Part shown: one piece after another, positions 35,530 through 47,389 of the stretch
Layout of the letters: each line of letters opens with the position of its first letter
Numbering within the stretch: position 1 is the stretch's first letter
Assembly: GCA_963457665.1 (NCBI GenBank)
Contig: OY735201.1
Span: 29,144,841-29,208,840 of the forward strand
Direction of reading: 5' to 3'
DNA length: 64,000 nt
From: Thysanoteuthis rhombus
Lineage: Eukaryota > Mollusca > Cephalopoda > Oegopsida > Thysanoteuthidae
Translations under genes and position numbers: made by a program
The notes under the pieces: model-generated
Database searches by the model: none
What the model was told of the DNA's origin: nothing
The model's input: only the letters and a program-made list of their open reading frames with translations

Positions 35530-35775
35530 CCTGTCCTATGTTTTGATGGACAAAAACTTGCTGAATTTTTATCAAGTTTTATATCAAAGAAGCCTAATCA
35601 GCAGCACAGTTTATCAGGTCTCTTTTTAATGGAAGATATTTTCAAATGAAGTATTCATCTCTATTGTTAGTCAGCATATGCTTCGAAAAGAAAAAAAACC
35701 TGGACCCTGAAGCTGAATTCAAGAACTGTTAGCTTAATAACAGCTGTTTAGTAATCGTACAATAGATCTCTTCAC
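35530..35775. mobile_element. hAT-type MITE, interrupted copy, right part
   Basis: It resumes the homology to the intact copy (47.17-47.32 kb) right of the Penelope-like P2 insertion. Shared sequence includes CTAATCAG, TTTTTAATG-AAGAT, ATTGTTAGT, AAGAACTG-TAG and TTTAGTAAT. The right terminal repeat is eroded. Confidence 0.6.
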
Positions 35776-35977
35776 TGCCATGGATGAGGCAGCTCGTCTT
35801 AGCAAGTTGTCAGTCCAGTGCAACAGAAGAGAACTCATCTTACATATTTCCTTTGTTTGCACACTATTTTGAGACAAGTAATCTTATCCACAGTACTTGC
35901 CAAGACAGATTATCTTGTCCATGGCTGCAAACAGATTTAAAAATAACCACAAAAACATAACAGAAAGAGAATATGTT

Positions 35978-36415
35978 ATCATCATCATTAGCCTTTTATC
36001 ATCCGTCATTAGTCAGACCTTCCCTAGGATTCACCCGACCTTTATCATAGGCACCGCAGAGCCAATACTTTCTGAACTTGTCCATTTTGTCTTGCATCTT
36101 ATGTTCTGCTGGCAACAGTTTCACACATGATCTCTGGGGATCCATGTTATGAGTCCGGATGTTAATTGGTTGTCTGCCATTCTTGCAACAGGACCAGCCC
36201 ACTGCTATTTGATTTTTTTTAATGGATTCTATAATGTCTCGGACTCCTGTTTCTCCCCTTATATACAGTGCTGTCTTGTGAACTTTCAATGTGATGTTGA
36301 GCATGATTTTTTCATGAGCCTGTTGCATCGTTTGAGGGTCAGTCTCTTGATTAGGTTCCAGGTTTCAGCTCAGGAGGATACATTGGTTGTGTATCATTCT
36401 TTTTTCAAACCAATT
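35978..36415 (-). mobile_element. LINE 3' fragment with (GAT)n tail, copy 4
   Basis: The minus strand reads R-D-I-I-E-S-I, N-M-D-P-Q-R-S and D-K-F-R-K-Y-W-L-C-G-A-Y-D and ends in GATGATGATGATAAC at 35978. It is the same module as at 17, 19 and 33 kb, in the opposite orientation. A 109-codon open frame at 35999-36328 is a remnant of the LINE protein. Confidence 0.72.
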
Positions 36416-36429
36416 ATTTTTTTTTTTTT

Positions 36430-36600
36430 GACAAATCTCAAAACAAGTCTGGTTTTTCACTCAAAAGAAACCATCACGTGACCAACGTCTTTTGGCCACA
36501 TACTATGTTGGGGGTGATCAATTAAAAGAATTTGAAGAAGGGTTCATAAAGGAATAAGTTACTTTTCTCACCTTTTGTTGGGCAGTGATTATGAAAAAAT
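36430..36600 (-). repeat. Interspersed repeat family B, copy 3 (3' part)
   Basis: The plus strand reads AAGTCTGGTTTTTCACTCAA, GAAACCATCACGTGACCAAC and GGGGTGATCAATTAAAAG. It directly follows the LINE fragment at 35.98-36.42 kb, separated by a T run. Confidence 0.6.
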
Positions 36601-38340
36601 CTAGATTTTCAAAAAAAGAAGCAGGTAGAATCTAAGGATAAATTTAGCATAAAATTACATTACAAACTGAAATGTCCACTAAAAACTATTTCTATTTAGA
36701 GTTTGTCTCATGTTTGAGTGCCTGTAGGGCACTGGTAATATAAGTCAGTCTAGTAGACCAATTTGCTCTGTAGTGTAGTGTGCTTAATCTTAAGAGCTCG
36801 AGCCTCATGCCTGACCAAGCTGAATTTAATAAATAATCAACATCAAATAATAATTATATGAACATAAAGGAAAAAAAATTCAAGTTAAAATGAAGCAGTA
36901 AAAATGGTTTCAAAGCACATTAATTTCTACTTTATGATCTTTAAAACCAGATACAAGTTTTTTGGGGAAATTATCTAACCCTTTTAAACCAGTCTCAGTA
37001 GCCAATCAGCTTGTTCTGCAAGTACGAACAGGCAAAATCTCATTAAGTCAGTCAGCAATTGGACACCACTGAGTAGGCTTGTAAATTGTGACACAAGTTG
37101 TAATAAAAAGTTTCAGTCAGAATTGAAGCAGGAGTTTTCCCATGCAACAGCCAGGCTTGTTTGGATTCATTTTTATATATTTATATAGATCTGTGAACTG
37201 AACATCTTTGGGTTGAGAACAAAAGACAATTGAGGATGTCATCTCTGGCTTTGGAAAACAGTGATCAACAATTTTCATCACTTTCCGACATTTTATAGAA
37301 CATGTTGAACACATTTTATAAACAATTGAGAAGATAATCAACAGTACTAAGAAGAAATAAATTGGAGAACCCAAATTCTCTGTCTCATTCTCAGTCAAAA
37401 ATATACCAAAATGTGGCCGAATGCCAAGATTGTTTACCAAAAAAAAAAAAAAAAAAAAAAAAAAGAAAGAAAGAAAAAGAAAAAAAAAATCTAAAATCAT
37501 CAGAAATACTTCCACAACAAAGTTAGCTTACCGTAATCAATCCTATATTTCAAAGACCTAAAGCAAGGATCCCCAAAACTTTTTAGACCATTGATCCCTT
37601 CATGCAATCTTTGATCCTTCATCAAACCCCAGGAATATGCAAAAAATAAAAATTATGTAGACAATTTTACATATGGTTTTGTTCCAATTTTTTTAAATTA
37701 GAAACAAAAGGAAATAAACATGGCCAAACCAAAAAGTTCATGGCCAGAATGGTAACCCTGCATTGAACCGAGGTCTCCATGCCCTGCACAGCCACTTCTC
37801 TACCTCTTGGTCACTGCTTTCACAGCATCTTATCCAAGACAGACAAATATATAGAGAGGGAGAAGAATAGGAGTAAAAGAGTATACACTTACATACATAT
37901 ACAGTGTAAATGCATGTAACAATACTTTCCCATGTTTTATATCCCTCTCCCTCGTTTCAGTTTCTAATTAGCTAAAGCCGTTTTGGTTTTTTTAGGGTTT
38001 TTCTTTTTTGCAAATCCCTTTCGTCCTGAGGAAGATCTCTAATCGTCCCAAACACTACCGCCCTCAGGACGACAGTCTTGAACCTTGATAAACTAGAGCT
38101 GAAATATAGAATCTGTTGGGGAAAAAAAAAGACATGCTATAAAACTGTTCAAAGAAGTGAATATGGTAATGCTGAGGTTAGAAGCAAAGAATTAAGCAAA
38201 TAATTTCTTCAGAAAAAAGGCAAGGAGAAAATATGAAAAGCCAATAAAGTAAATAAATAAATAAATAAATAAATAAAAAGATGAATGAATCAAAGCAGAG
38301 ACACACACATCAGATGAATAAACAGAGAAAAAGAAAGGAA
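36600..38340. other. Intron 2, old repeats not classified
   Basis: 37.13-37.43 kb shares GGAGAACCCAAATTCT with the complement of 51.36-51.39 kb, so it belongs to an old dispersed repeat. 37439-37489 is an A-rich run and 38251-38278 is (AAAT)n. No gene signal. Confidence 0.5.
38021..38072. repeat. 11-bp inverted repeat TCGTCCTGAGG/CCTCAGGACGA
   Basis: The arms at 38021-38031 and 38062-38072 are exact complements with a 30-base loop. It lies in otherwise unannotated AT-rich intron sequence. Confidence 0.7.
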
Positions 38341-38344
38341 AGAC

Positions 38345-38806
38345 AGCGCTAGTTTACAATTGTGCCCCTAGTTAACGTGGGGGATATCCTCTATAAATAT
38401 GAAAGGGAGAAGTGAGAAAAAAAAAAAAAAATATTGCGATTCATTCCAATTATTTCAATTAAAACATTTCACAAAAAACTGAAAAGAAATCAGTTCTTAC
38501 TGAATGCAACTCAAAAGTAATCTGACGTGAAAAATGATAAAATGGGGAACTGCCAAATTTTTGGTTCCATCAAAATAAATAATGTTTTTCTAGCTTCTGA
38601 AATATATGTACTACAGACCAATTCATTTTTATTTTTTAGTAAGATGTTTTCCATAGGGAAAAAAATGAATGAAATCGAAAAAATAGCAATTTTGCTCACT
38701 TCTCAGGAGCTACGTGCTAATTTTTCTTCAGAAGATTATTCCCCCTTCAACATTTATTGAGGATTAACTCCCTTGTTGACTAGGGGTGCAATTGTAATCT
38801 AGCGCT
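38345..38806. mobile_element. MITE with AGCGCTAG inverted termini (462 bp)
   Basis: The left end AGCGCTAGTTTACAATTG and the right end (as complement) AGCGCTAGATTACAATTG are inverted copies. They match at 28 of the first 32 positions and more loosely to about 47 bp. The interior is AT-rich and non-coding. The flanks GGAAAGAC and AAAAGGAC may be a worn 8-bp target duplication. Superfamily is not certain; hAT is possible. Confidence 0.65.
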
Positions 38807-38809
38807 AAA

Positions 38810-41040
38810 AGGACCCCCCCATGGACAGACAGACAAATATACACAAAGTGACAGGATGGAGTATGAGAGAGAGAGGCAGAGAGAGAGAGGCAGAGAGAGA
38901 TTAAAGCTTTCACAGATGGACATACAGAGTAACTGAAACACATTGAAAGAGTTTTTCAGACAATTGAATTCTCATACTTTTTGTTGTTCAATCAATGTTT
39001 CGGACAATCTAGCCTTTTCCAGGTGTTCTATCCACATGTAAAGAGAGGGATCATTTTCAGTAGTGCCTAGTAATAAAAGGAAGTAGCAAACAATTCTTTT
39101 TTGTTTTGTTAACAACATTTAATGAAGATAGCAAAAATTTTCAACCCCTTTCTTTGTTAGAAGAACCAATTTGAAATCCACATTGACCCGACTTATACAT
39201 GGATCAACCGAAACATTGTGGGAACAATCAGGATTTCAATTGCCAAAAAAACTTTTAAATATTAATGACTCCTCAAAATTACAGAGAGGGAGGGGGAAGT
39301 CATGTGATGCATAGATTGAGACATTTATAGAGAGGATGGATAGAATAGAGAGAGCAGAAGTGTAAAACAAGCAATAAGGAAGGGAGGGAATGACTCTTGT
39401 AGCATATCTGCAGTGAATGTCTAAAGACAAAGCCTGTAGATAGAGAGCAGAGCAAAGCAGGTGCAGGCTGGGGCCATAGACAGAGAGTGAGGGTTGCATT
39501 TCGTGGGGCCCACAGAGCACACATGAATATCAAAAGTCAGGATTGTAGGAAATCTTATGACAAAGTCAAAGGGAGAATGGAAGGGACTAAAATTTTTATA
39601 AATTTACAATGCCATTGTCTGAATTTCGGAGATGATTAATTGTTATACCGAGATTTATTCGGACTTCCATCCTCATCTTGGTTGTTATAGTCACAACATT
39701 TCCGCAGTTATACCTTTAAGCCTTATTCAGATGTCTGTCCTAGTTGGGAAAATTCCAGGCATATTGAACCAAACTTTTTATTCAATTGAATAAAGTGTTC
39801 GGTTTGAAATTCCTAGACGGTTATCAATTACAATACACACCTCAAAGAGGACCAAAGGGTATAATGGATGAAATGTGATTATAATAACCAAGATGAGGAT
39901 GCTAGTCTAAGTAAATCAGTGCATAATAAATTTATTGAAGATTTGAAGAACATGTAAGGATTCCTAGATCGCAAAGGAACATTTTTGGACTTTATACAAC
40001 AAATATTTTTCATCAATTGAAGTCACCAACATGTTTTTTTTCTATATTCTGCAAAAGAGAATAAGATCAGCGTTTCATAGAATTTAGCATTTATTCTATC
40101 TGAAAACTTTTAGCCTTAATAGAAAGAAACTAAGCCCTCAAGACTTCAAGGTACAGAGGAAGCGTCTTACTTAGAGACAGAGTCTTTTAGAGAACAAAAA
40201 CCAGCTGATAGCATTAAGCAAAGGATATAAAAATTGGAACATTTTACATTCATTGTTACAAGCAACATCAGATTAATATGAAATTTATTTCTAATTCATT
40301 TTAAATAAAAAGTTTGGGACCAACTGATTTGATAATATCATTCGCCATGATAAACTGCTTCCTCTGTATTTTGATGTTAAAGGTTATTATGTAAGCAAAA
40401 TATAATTGTGATATTTTTAGAATTCACTTGTTGAGTATCTTATGCCAATATTGTCATTTCCCAACCTGCAACATCTGGGTACAAATACTGTTTACCTTGT
40501 GCAGTAAAGGAAATAACCTGGCTTCACTCTGAATTAACATGACAAAGTATAACATCAACCTGAGAAAATGTTGCTTAAAAAACCTAAGAAACAAATCAAG
40601 ACACCAAGTTTTACACTTTACGTTAGACTTATGAAGATTCTGACACTTGAAACTATTCTACAGTTAGAACATGATTATCTTTAGGTTTCAAATACTACAC
40701 CACTATTGTAAGGGAACAAGATAGAAAAATTCAGAAGAGAACAACCAGATACTAAAAACTACAGTAATAGAAAAATCAAACAACAAATGATATTACGGTA
40801 TCACAAAGGTATTTTAGTTTGTAACAGACCTTGATTCCAAAGCCCATTTCATGTATATATCTTATGGTGCGAGCGAAACTGGCTATCTATTAAGATTCCT
40901 ATACAATTTTTCAGGTCTTTTTTCTTCACAATATTCTTTAATGACATTTCTAATAGAAAAAAGTGCATAGATTTCAATTGTAGTCACTGTATTATTAGAA
41001 ACCAAACAAAAATGTCACCAAAACTCTCAAAAAAAGTTTC
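38810..41040. other. Intron 2, nothing recognised
   Basis: A GAGA tract at 38868-38900, then AT-rich sequence without coding or repeat-family signal. Confidence 0.5.
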
Positions 41041-41445
41041 TTCAACTTTCAAGTATGTCTAGCTGTTTGCCTATGTCTCAACGAGTCTTACATATAGGCC
41101 ACACCAATTGAGTTGGGGAGGGCTGAAAACTTGTTCTTCATTATGTCGAGATGAAAATTTGGGGGGGGGGGGGTTCTTGAAAATTCCCCTCGAATAGGTT
41201 TTTTTTAGTAGGGGTTCAATTTGCGATGTAAGTTTACACTAAATTGGTCCCTTAGTTTATGTCTGGTACCACTTCAAATTTGGACTTTTTTAGTGATCAC
41301 AGCCAAGCAAAAGGTGAGAAGTAACTTGATGTTTGTTCACCCCTTTATCTAATTTTTTAATTGACTACCCCCAACATGGCATGCCGCCAGAAGACGTTGA
41401 TGTGACAATTTCTACTGAGTGAAAACCAGACCAGTTATTATCAAT
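41040..41445 (+). repeat. Interspersed repeat family B, copy 4 (longest)
   Basis: Contains TTGTTCTTCATTATGTCGAG, GGACTTTTTTAGTGATCAC, CCAACATGGCATGCCGCC and TTTCTACTGAGTGAAAACCA, with a G14 run inserted at 41161. It is about 400 bp and helps define the family. Confidence 0.6.
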
Positions 41446-42019
41446 GATAATTAGCAGTACCTTTTTTTTTTTCAATTGGTTTAATGGCAGATACAAGTAT
41501 TGAGATTCTGGCAATTTTGAGGAATTATCTTAAACTGTTCACAGAATTTGGGAAGTGGAAGAAAATGAAACAATATCTGACTGTACTGCATTCTAGAGAG
41601 GTAACTTGAAATAAAGCCTAAAAGTGGACAATCGTCATGACAGTTTAAAGCATAAGGTAGAGGAAAACCCGACTACCAGAACTCAAAAGTTTATATTAAT
41701 GATATAGTAACGTCAGAGTCCTTAGATGTGTACATGAAATAAGCTTTGAAGTAAAGGTCAGTTAAACAAAAATACTTTTGATACACCCTGATTAGTTTCT
41801 TTTGAAGGAAAGAAACTAAAAAAGACGAGACTGGCAGCTGCAGGCTGAAACTCCATCCCCACTTCGATTCCAACTGAAAATGATTACTGCAACTTTTATA
41901 TTGTACATATAAAAAAGAAAAATTTATGAAAGTATATTTTTGTACGAAGTATTTATTTATGTATTAAAGAGAAATAAGCCTGTGTGTATCTGTATGATAA
42001 ATTTTCATTAATATCTAAG

Positions 42020-42240
42020 ACTTGTCAATTTAGCTCAGTCAGTAGAACTGACTCATGGTAATCGTAAGGGAATGTGAATTTTATATACAGGGTCACGCCC
42101 CTTCATTAGGGTAAGGATTGTTCTAGTTCATTATGGTAGAAAAATAAAGTCAGCTCCAGTTTGGGAGTTTGATAAAATTTCAGTTTACAGGTGTCAAAAA
42201 GGATATTCAATTGCGAAGGTCACATGCACCATATTAATCA
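42020..42240 (+). repeat. Probable second tRNA-derived SINE type
   Basis: TTTAGCTCAGTCAGTAGAAC at 42030 is a strong tRNA D-arm/A-box match. It is followed by GACTCATGGTAATCGTAAGG, a decayed B-box region (GTGAATTTTATATA) and CAGGGTCACGCCCCTTCA. No acceptor stem or anticodon loop can be folded, so it is a SINE head rather than a functional tRNA. Confidence 0.45.
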
Positions 42241-42346
42241 GAATTCAAGAGGTACAAACTAATACCTGTGTGATAGAAAACAAAAAAAATCTTTGTTCAG
42301 TAAATGATAATTTCTTTTTTTCCTTCTACTCGCTAGGTTAATGTGG

Positions 42347-42600
42347 AGGTGCAGAGTGGCAAAGCAGTAACATGCATGGAAAACAGGAACAGCAAACCAA
42401 GTTCAAATTTCAGCTGAGACTGCTTACGTTCACAAATGCCCAAGGGAAAGACATGAATCCACTTCTCCCCATCCCCCTCAGCTATGGATAAATAGCAGGA
42501 CAGTTGAAACCCTTTAGCTCTGTAGAGCAAACAATCTTGGGTGTGGAGACACCATCCCATTAAAATCTACTCACTACTGAAACCGCATAGCAGCCTTATG
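42347..42600 (+). repeat. tRNA-related SINE, family A, copy 3
   Basis: It begins AGGTGCAGAGTGGCAAAGCAG, has AAGTTCAAATTTCAGC at the B-box position, and shares AAAGACATGAATCCACTTC and CAGCTATGGATAAATAGCA with copy 1. The A box is eroded. The body ends near ACCGCATAGCAGCC. Confidence 0.6.
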
Positions 42601-42609
42601 CTCCACTGA

Positions 42610-43945
42610 ATGAAAACAGATTAATGTTAAGATGGATTTTATTACAAATAAAATTTCTTCAGACTAGCAATTTCATTTCATGATTTTTAATGCTACATCT
42701 CAAAAGGTTCACCAATTGACTGTCTAAGTCAATGGTTCCTAATCCTTTCAAGATCATTCCCCATTTTTCTCAAAATGATTACTAGTTTTCCTTCCTTACA
42801 TTCAATTCTGGAAAGTGAATGTCACAGTAATTCAGCATAATCAAAAATTTTGAATTTTATTCAAGTTAACAAAACCAACTGAACACAACAAAAAGCTAAC
42901 ACCATAATTAAATTTGAAATAATTCTAATAAACACTGGTAAGGAAAGTTCAGACCTTTGGTTACACAGTTATATTCTATCTTGCATCACATATTCCCATT
43001 ACCCTTAAACCAAAAACATTCTCCTCTACTTCCACTTCAAACTAATACCTCCCCCCACTCTCTTGGACTACCTAAATTTCCGACCCAGTTGGGAACCACT
43101 GGTCTAAGCCATTTAAGAAGACTATCACCAAGTCATTCCTTAGAAAACTAGCATTAAAGGAGGAGAATGTTAGTTTGAGGGTTTGGTTTTTTAGCAGTTA
43201 CAAAATTAAAGAAAGTAGTCAGTGTAATAGGTTTGTCTCAATTCAATCCAAGGTGCATGTGCAAAATTTGGAGAGATTAAATAACACTACCACCCACCCA
43301 ACAGAAAAAAAAAAAAAAATATATCAGTGACAAGAAGTGTGTGTGTGTGTGCGTGCGTGAAAGAAAGAGGGATGCAAAATTTAACAAATAAATAGTATCC
43401 TCCAAATTTTTTCAAAGAACACATAGAAATCCCATTAAGAAAAACATATTACGGTGTTATAACCAAGTCTGTGGAATCAGAGCCAGAAGAAATTTTGGGT
43501 TTGGAGTCAGATTCCAACCGTATAGAACTCAAATATCAGTCAAGTTTTTTTGTGTTTTTTTTCTTCAAGTCCCAAAATAAGGAAATCGGCTTATTCTAAA
43601 ATCAATAAATAGCCTAGTTGTAGGGGTTATTGAGGTTTAGGTTGATTAATTAACATTTAACTCCATTATTAACAAAGCTGCATTTCCACTATATTAAATT
43701 TGAATATTTTCTTTCATGCAGAGGCATGCTTGATGTTGTTTCAAAAAATTTGACACCCTATTTCAAAAACATAATTAAAAATTTTTTTTCTAATATGTTC
43801 GAGCTTTTTCTTCTTGTTTTTACAAGAAGAAAAAAAAATCAAACCGTTTTAATTCAATGCTTACAATTTACCAGCTTACACTAAAAAACACATAAAATAG
43901 ATATTGGCGTTGGCAGGGAGATCAAAAGCTTTTTGTCACCAATTC

Positions 43946-43976
<31 letters not shown>

Positions 43977-45000
43977 AATCAAAAGCATAATTAAACTCAA
44001 ACTCTGCTTGAAGAAAGCATAAATACTTAGAAGACTTGATAAGGGATTCATCTGAATCATCCTTACAATGACTCTTTCTGATCCAAACTATTTTGTTACA
44101 TATGTTCAAGTTATATAACACTGACTGCTCATGCATATTTCATTTGATAGATTCTCCAACTATTGTTAGAAGATGGACTGACAAGAAAAAAATATATAGA
44201 AATCAACTGAAATACCGAGAATTCAAAAAACATAATTAACCATTAATGATTTTTGACCAGCATTTCTTTCATCCTAATTTTAGCTGTTTTTCATTACAAC
44301 TACTCAGACCATTGGTCCATGGTCATTAATAAACATTAAGGATCAGAAATAAGGAATGAGCAAGTAAAATCAAGTTGAAAGAAATATTAGTCAAATATTA
44401 ACAATGGTTCATCTAATAATAGAGAATAGTATTACTACTACAAATAAACAGGATTGCAATTAAAAAATAACATTCAAATTATCTGTAACTTCGATCATCC
44501 TGGAATAAAACTGCATGTATTAGAATAACCTGTTTTAAATCAGCTGTTCAGAATATTGATAAACCAAAAACATACTTAACACATGCAAAACACCAACTAA
44601 GATCAACTTTCATACAGCGAATAACTTTGGGAAAGTTAGAAAAATTAAGTCTAACAAAACTGAAATTAATCAAAGTCATCTCCGCCACCCCTTAATTAGC
44701 CAAGAAACTTTGCATATGTATCAACTGAACAATGCAAAGCCAAATACAATATTTCATTATAACTAAAACGTACTCTAGAGAGCACAATGTAATTGTCACT
44801 AAAAACTGAACTTGCCCAATATTAACGCAAGCAATAACTACAACTTACACGTAAAATCCTATACACTAAAACAAACTATCAACAGAATGAAAATCAGCTC
44901 ATACATATAGCTATGAATTGTGTAAGTTTTGATTTTACATATATTAGACTACTGCCTTCATATGAAAAAATACCACACAATAGTAACAAAAACAAAAAAC
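42610..45000. other. Intron 2, nothing recognised
   Basis: Contains a GT run at 43335-43355 and A23 at 43948-43972. No coding signal. Confidence 0.5.
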
Positions 45001-45009
45001 AAAAAAAAA

Positions 45010-45160
45010 ATCCTGGTTTCACTCCAAAATTCAAATAATTCTTCCTTAGCCCATGACCCATCCTTCCACAAAATGTCATCGAAAACTTTTGGAGATATTG
45101 TGTGGACAGACAAACATGAATGAATACATATACCCCTTCCAACTCGGCAGAGGTAAATTA
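45010..45160 (-). repeat. Interspersed repeat family C, copy 2
   Basis: The plus strand has TCCTGGTTTCACTCC, TTCTTCCTTAGCCCATGACC, TTTTGGAGATATTGTGTGG and ends with CGGCAGAGGTAAA, the family's terminal motif. Confidence 0.65.
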
Positions 45161-45164
45161 CCAA

Positions 45165-46426
45165 TTCAATATTTTCTGATGTATTGAGGATACTGAATTT
45201 CATTTTTTTCCTTTAACCTGAGACATTATTTCATGTCAGTAATCCTCTTTGGTATAAAATTTCAGATTCCTGCAAGCTAAACTAACAAGAGTAAAATCTA
45301 CAAATGTAGCCAGAAACAAAATTTCAACATTTTTCTATGTCTATTTACAATATGCAATGAAGTAAAAACTGATAACTCTTCAATTAAAGTTTTAAGAAAG
45401 GAAAAAAATTTTTTAAAAAAACAACTTCAAACAAGTTGGCGACTTAAGCAATAAAATATCTTCTCAAATTCATGGATAAAGAAAACTTTCAGGGTAAGTT
45501 TTGTTTCACCCTAATTCCGAATCCATATTTTTTTTTCTTCTTTTCAGAAGTACACGAAGATTCCTACTACAGACAGCATGCTCTTGGAAATCAGACCAAA
45601 ACTCTACAAACAGTATCAGAAGTAGTCAGTCTAGAATTGGTTGCACAAATTCTTGGACTGTACTAGATAAAACTACAAGAGCACTTGGCTGACTGGAAAT
45701 ACGGAATCTAAAAAGAATAACACCTAATCAACGGATGTTTGGAAAGAGGGGAAAACTGAAAGAGAAAGATTTTTTTTTTCTATTCCTAAGGGCATTTTTA
45801 TTTACTGGCCCCATTTCAGATAAAGAACATTTCAAAAGAAACATTAGTATTTTCTTATAAAAATGGAAGACAGTAATAAATGGGTGATGTGTGGCTGTTG
45901 AAGATAGAGAAAAGAAACAATGAAATGACAAGGTTTTTAAGAACACACCACAAATACGCGAAGGCTACATGTATAAACTCTGCACACATAGAATCTTGAA
46001 AAGATTTTAATCTAATTGATATTAAAATTAGAAAGCTATCATTGAAATTTGTCATACAAATTCAAGGATCCATCTATGTCAGTTTTTCTGTTTGTATATA
46101 TCCACAATTATAGATTCATCCATATGCAAGGGAACAAGTGGAGTACCCCTTTTCTAAAACATTCCTAAATCACAAGTAGTAGGATTCGAAAACAAGAGAC
46201 AAGGCCGATTTCCAAGGCATTAAACTCGCTCTGATTACAGTAATAGCATGGTTGTCTTTGCGTAATACTTTAGAATATAAAATTATATTTACAAACACGT
46301 AGGGAGACAAAACGAGTCCCAATCAAAACAGATTTTTGTCTCCGCTAGGCCTACATGAGAAAGTTTTTTTTGTTTCTTTCATCAGTATAAAGATATTGTT
46401 GAAAATATAAAAAAAAGGCAGACAAC
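45165..46426. other. Intron 2, nothing recognised
   Basis: AT-rich. Overlapping short frames at 45.47-45.69 and 45.73-46.05 kb show no domain. Confidence 0.5.
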
Positions 46427-47387
46427 TAGGGCTGCAACAATTAATCTAAACCTTTATCACCCTTCATTTTATTCCCCTCCCGTACTGTCTTGTTTTTCTC
46501 TGCATTGCTTTCACACAACCAGTCGTCAGCTAAAGAACCCTGACCCAATCTTCCCTTCTCGTATTTTTTTTATTCATTTCAAGAAATGATTTAAGATAAG
46601 CTAAAAGAAAGGGCAGGAAAGAATTAAAACTAAAAAAAAAGACCTGATACTCTCTCACTCAGAGTTGTAAGGTGGTCCCTCTGTAAATCTAGACTTCACT
46701 ACCCCAATAGTGACTGTCATCAAGTTCCTCTCAATCAGATGCTGGTGCTCTTTTATCTCATCAAGCCGTCAAAGTCTATCTAACCTTGTCAAAACACTAA
46801 ATTTGCAAAATTTTTCATACTTTTTTGCCACACTTTTAGCTTTAATTCTAAAATAAAAGGTACTTATTTCTCTTAGAAACCAGAAGGCTATAAAATAATT
46901 AGAGATGCAAAATAAGTTTTTTTTTGAGGTAACAAAGTAAAAATACATACCAAAATTTATTTCAGTTAACCTTCAAGTCTTAGTATATTTTACAAGTATC
47001 TGGACAGTCAAAGAAAACTTAGATTCTTTTTTTGATGAGATATTCAATTTTAAGAGTCCTTAGATGCCTTTTGTAGACAAAATTTTCAATCCCCAATTCG
47101 TTTGAGTAGAGGAATTCCAGAACTTATATATATATATATATTATATATATATATAGTTTTGTATCGGGGGGGGGGGGGCTAATCAGTTTATTAAGTCGTT
47201 TTTAATGAAAGATTTTTGAATAGATCTTTGTTTTTATTGTTAGTTAAGCTAGAAAGAGAAAAAAAAAACCCTCAAGCTTAATTTAAGAACTGATAGCCTA
47301 GAGTCATTTAGTAATTGCGTGATTCATAATCATTTGAAATAGTCGGTGACAAATCAACAATCAAAATAGTCATTAGTTGCAGCCCTA
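46427..47387. mobile_element. hAT-type non-autonomous transposon (961 bp), uninterrupted copy
   Basis: It starts TAGGGCTGCAACAATTAATC and ends GTCATTAGTTGCAGCCCTA, giving inverted terminal repeats of about 13 bp (TAGGGCTGCAAC). Such ends are typical of hAT-derived MITEs. No transposase frame is present. A TA run lies at 47123-47154. Outside, GCAGACA (left) and GCAGATA (right) may be an imperfect 7-8 bp target duplication offset by two bases. Nearly all of the element is also found, split, at 33.3 and 35.6 kb. Confidence 0.7.
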
Positions 47388-47389
47388 CT

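Noticed and set aside
37117-37515. 132-codon minus-strand frame with a poly-Phe stretch and a membrane-like segment
   Set aside because: It reads through the A-rich run at 37.44-37.49 kb and an old repeat that has a fragment, inverted, at 51.36 kb. No family recognised.
42026-42100. Possible tRNA gene at TTTAGCTCAGTCAGTAGAAC
   Set aside because: Only the A-box half is tRNA-like; there is no anticodon or acceptor stem and the B box is broken. Treated as a SINE head.
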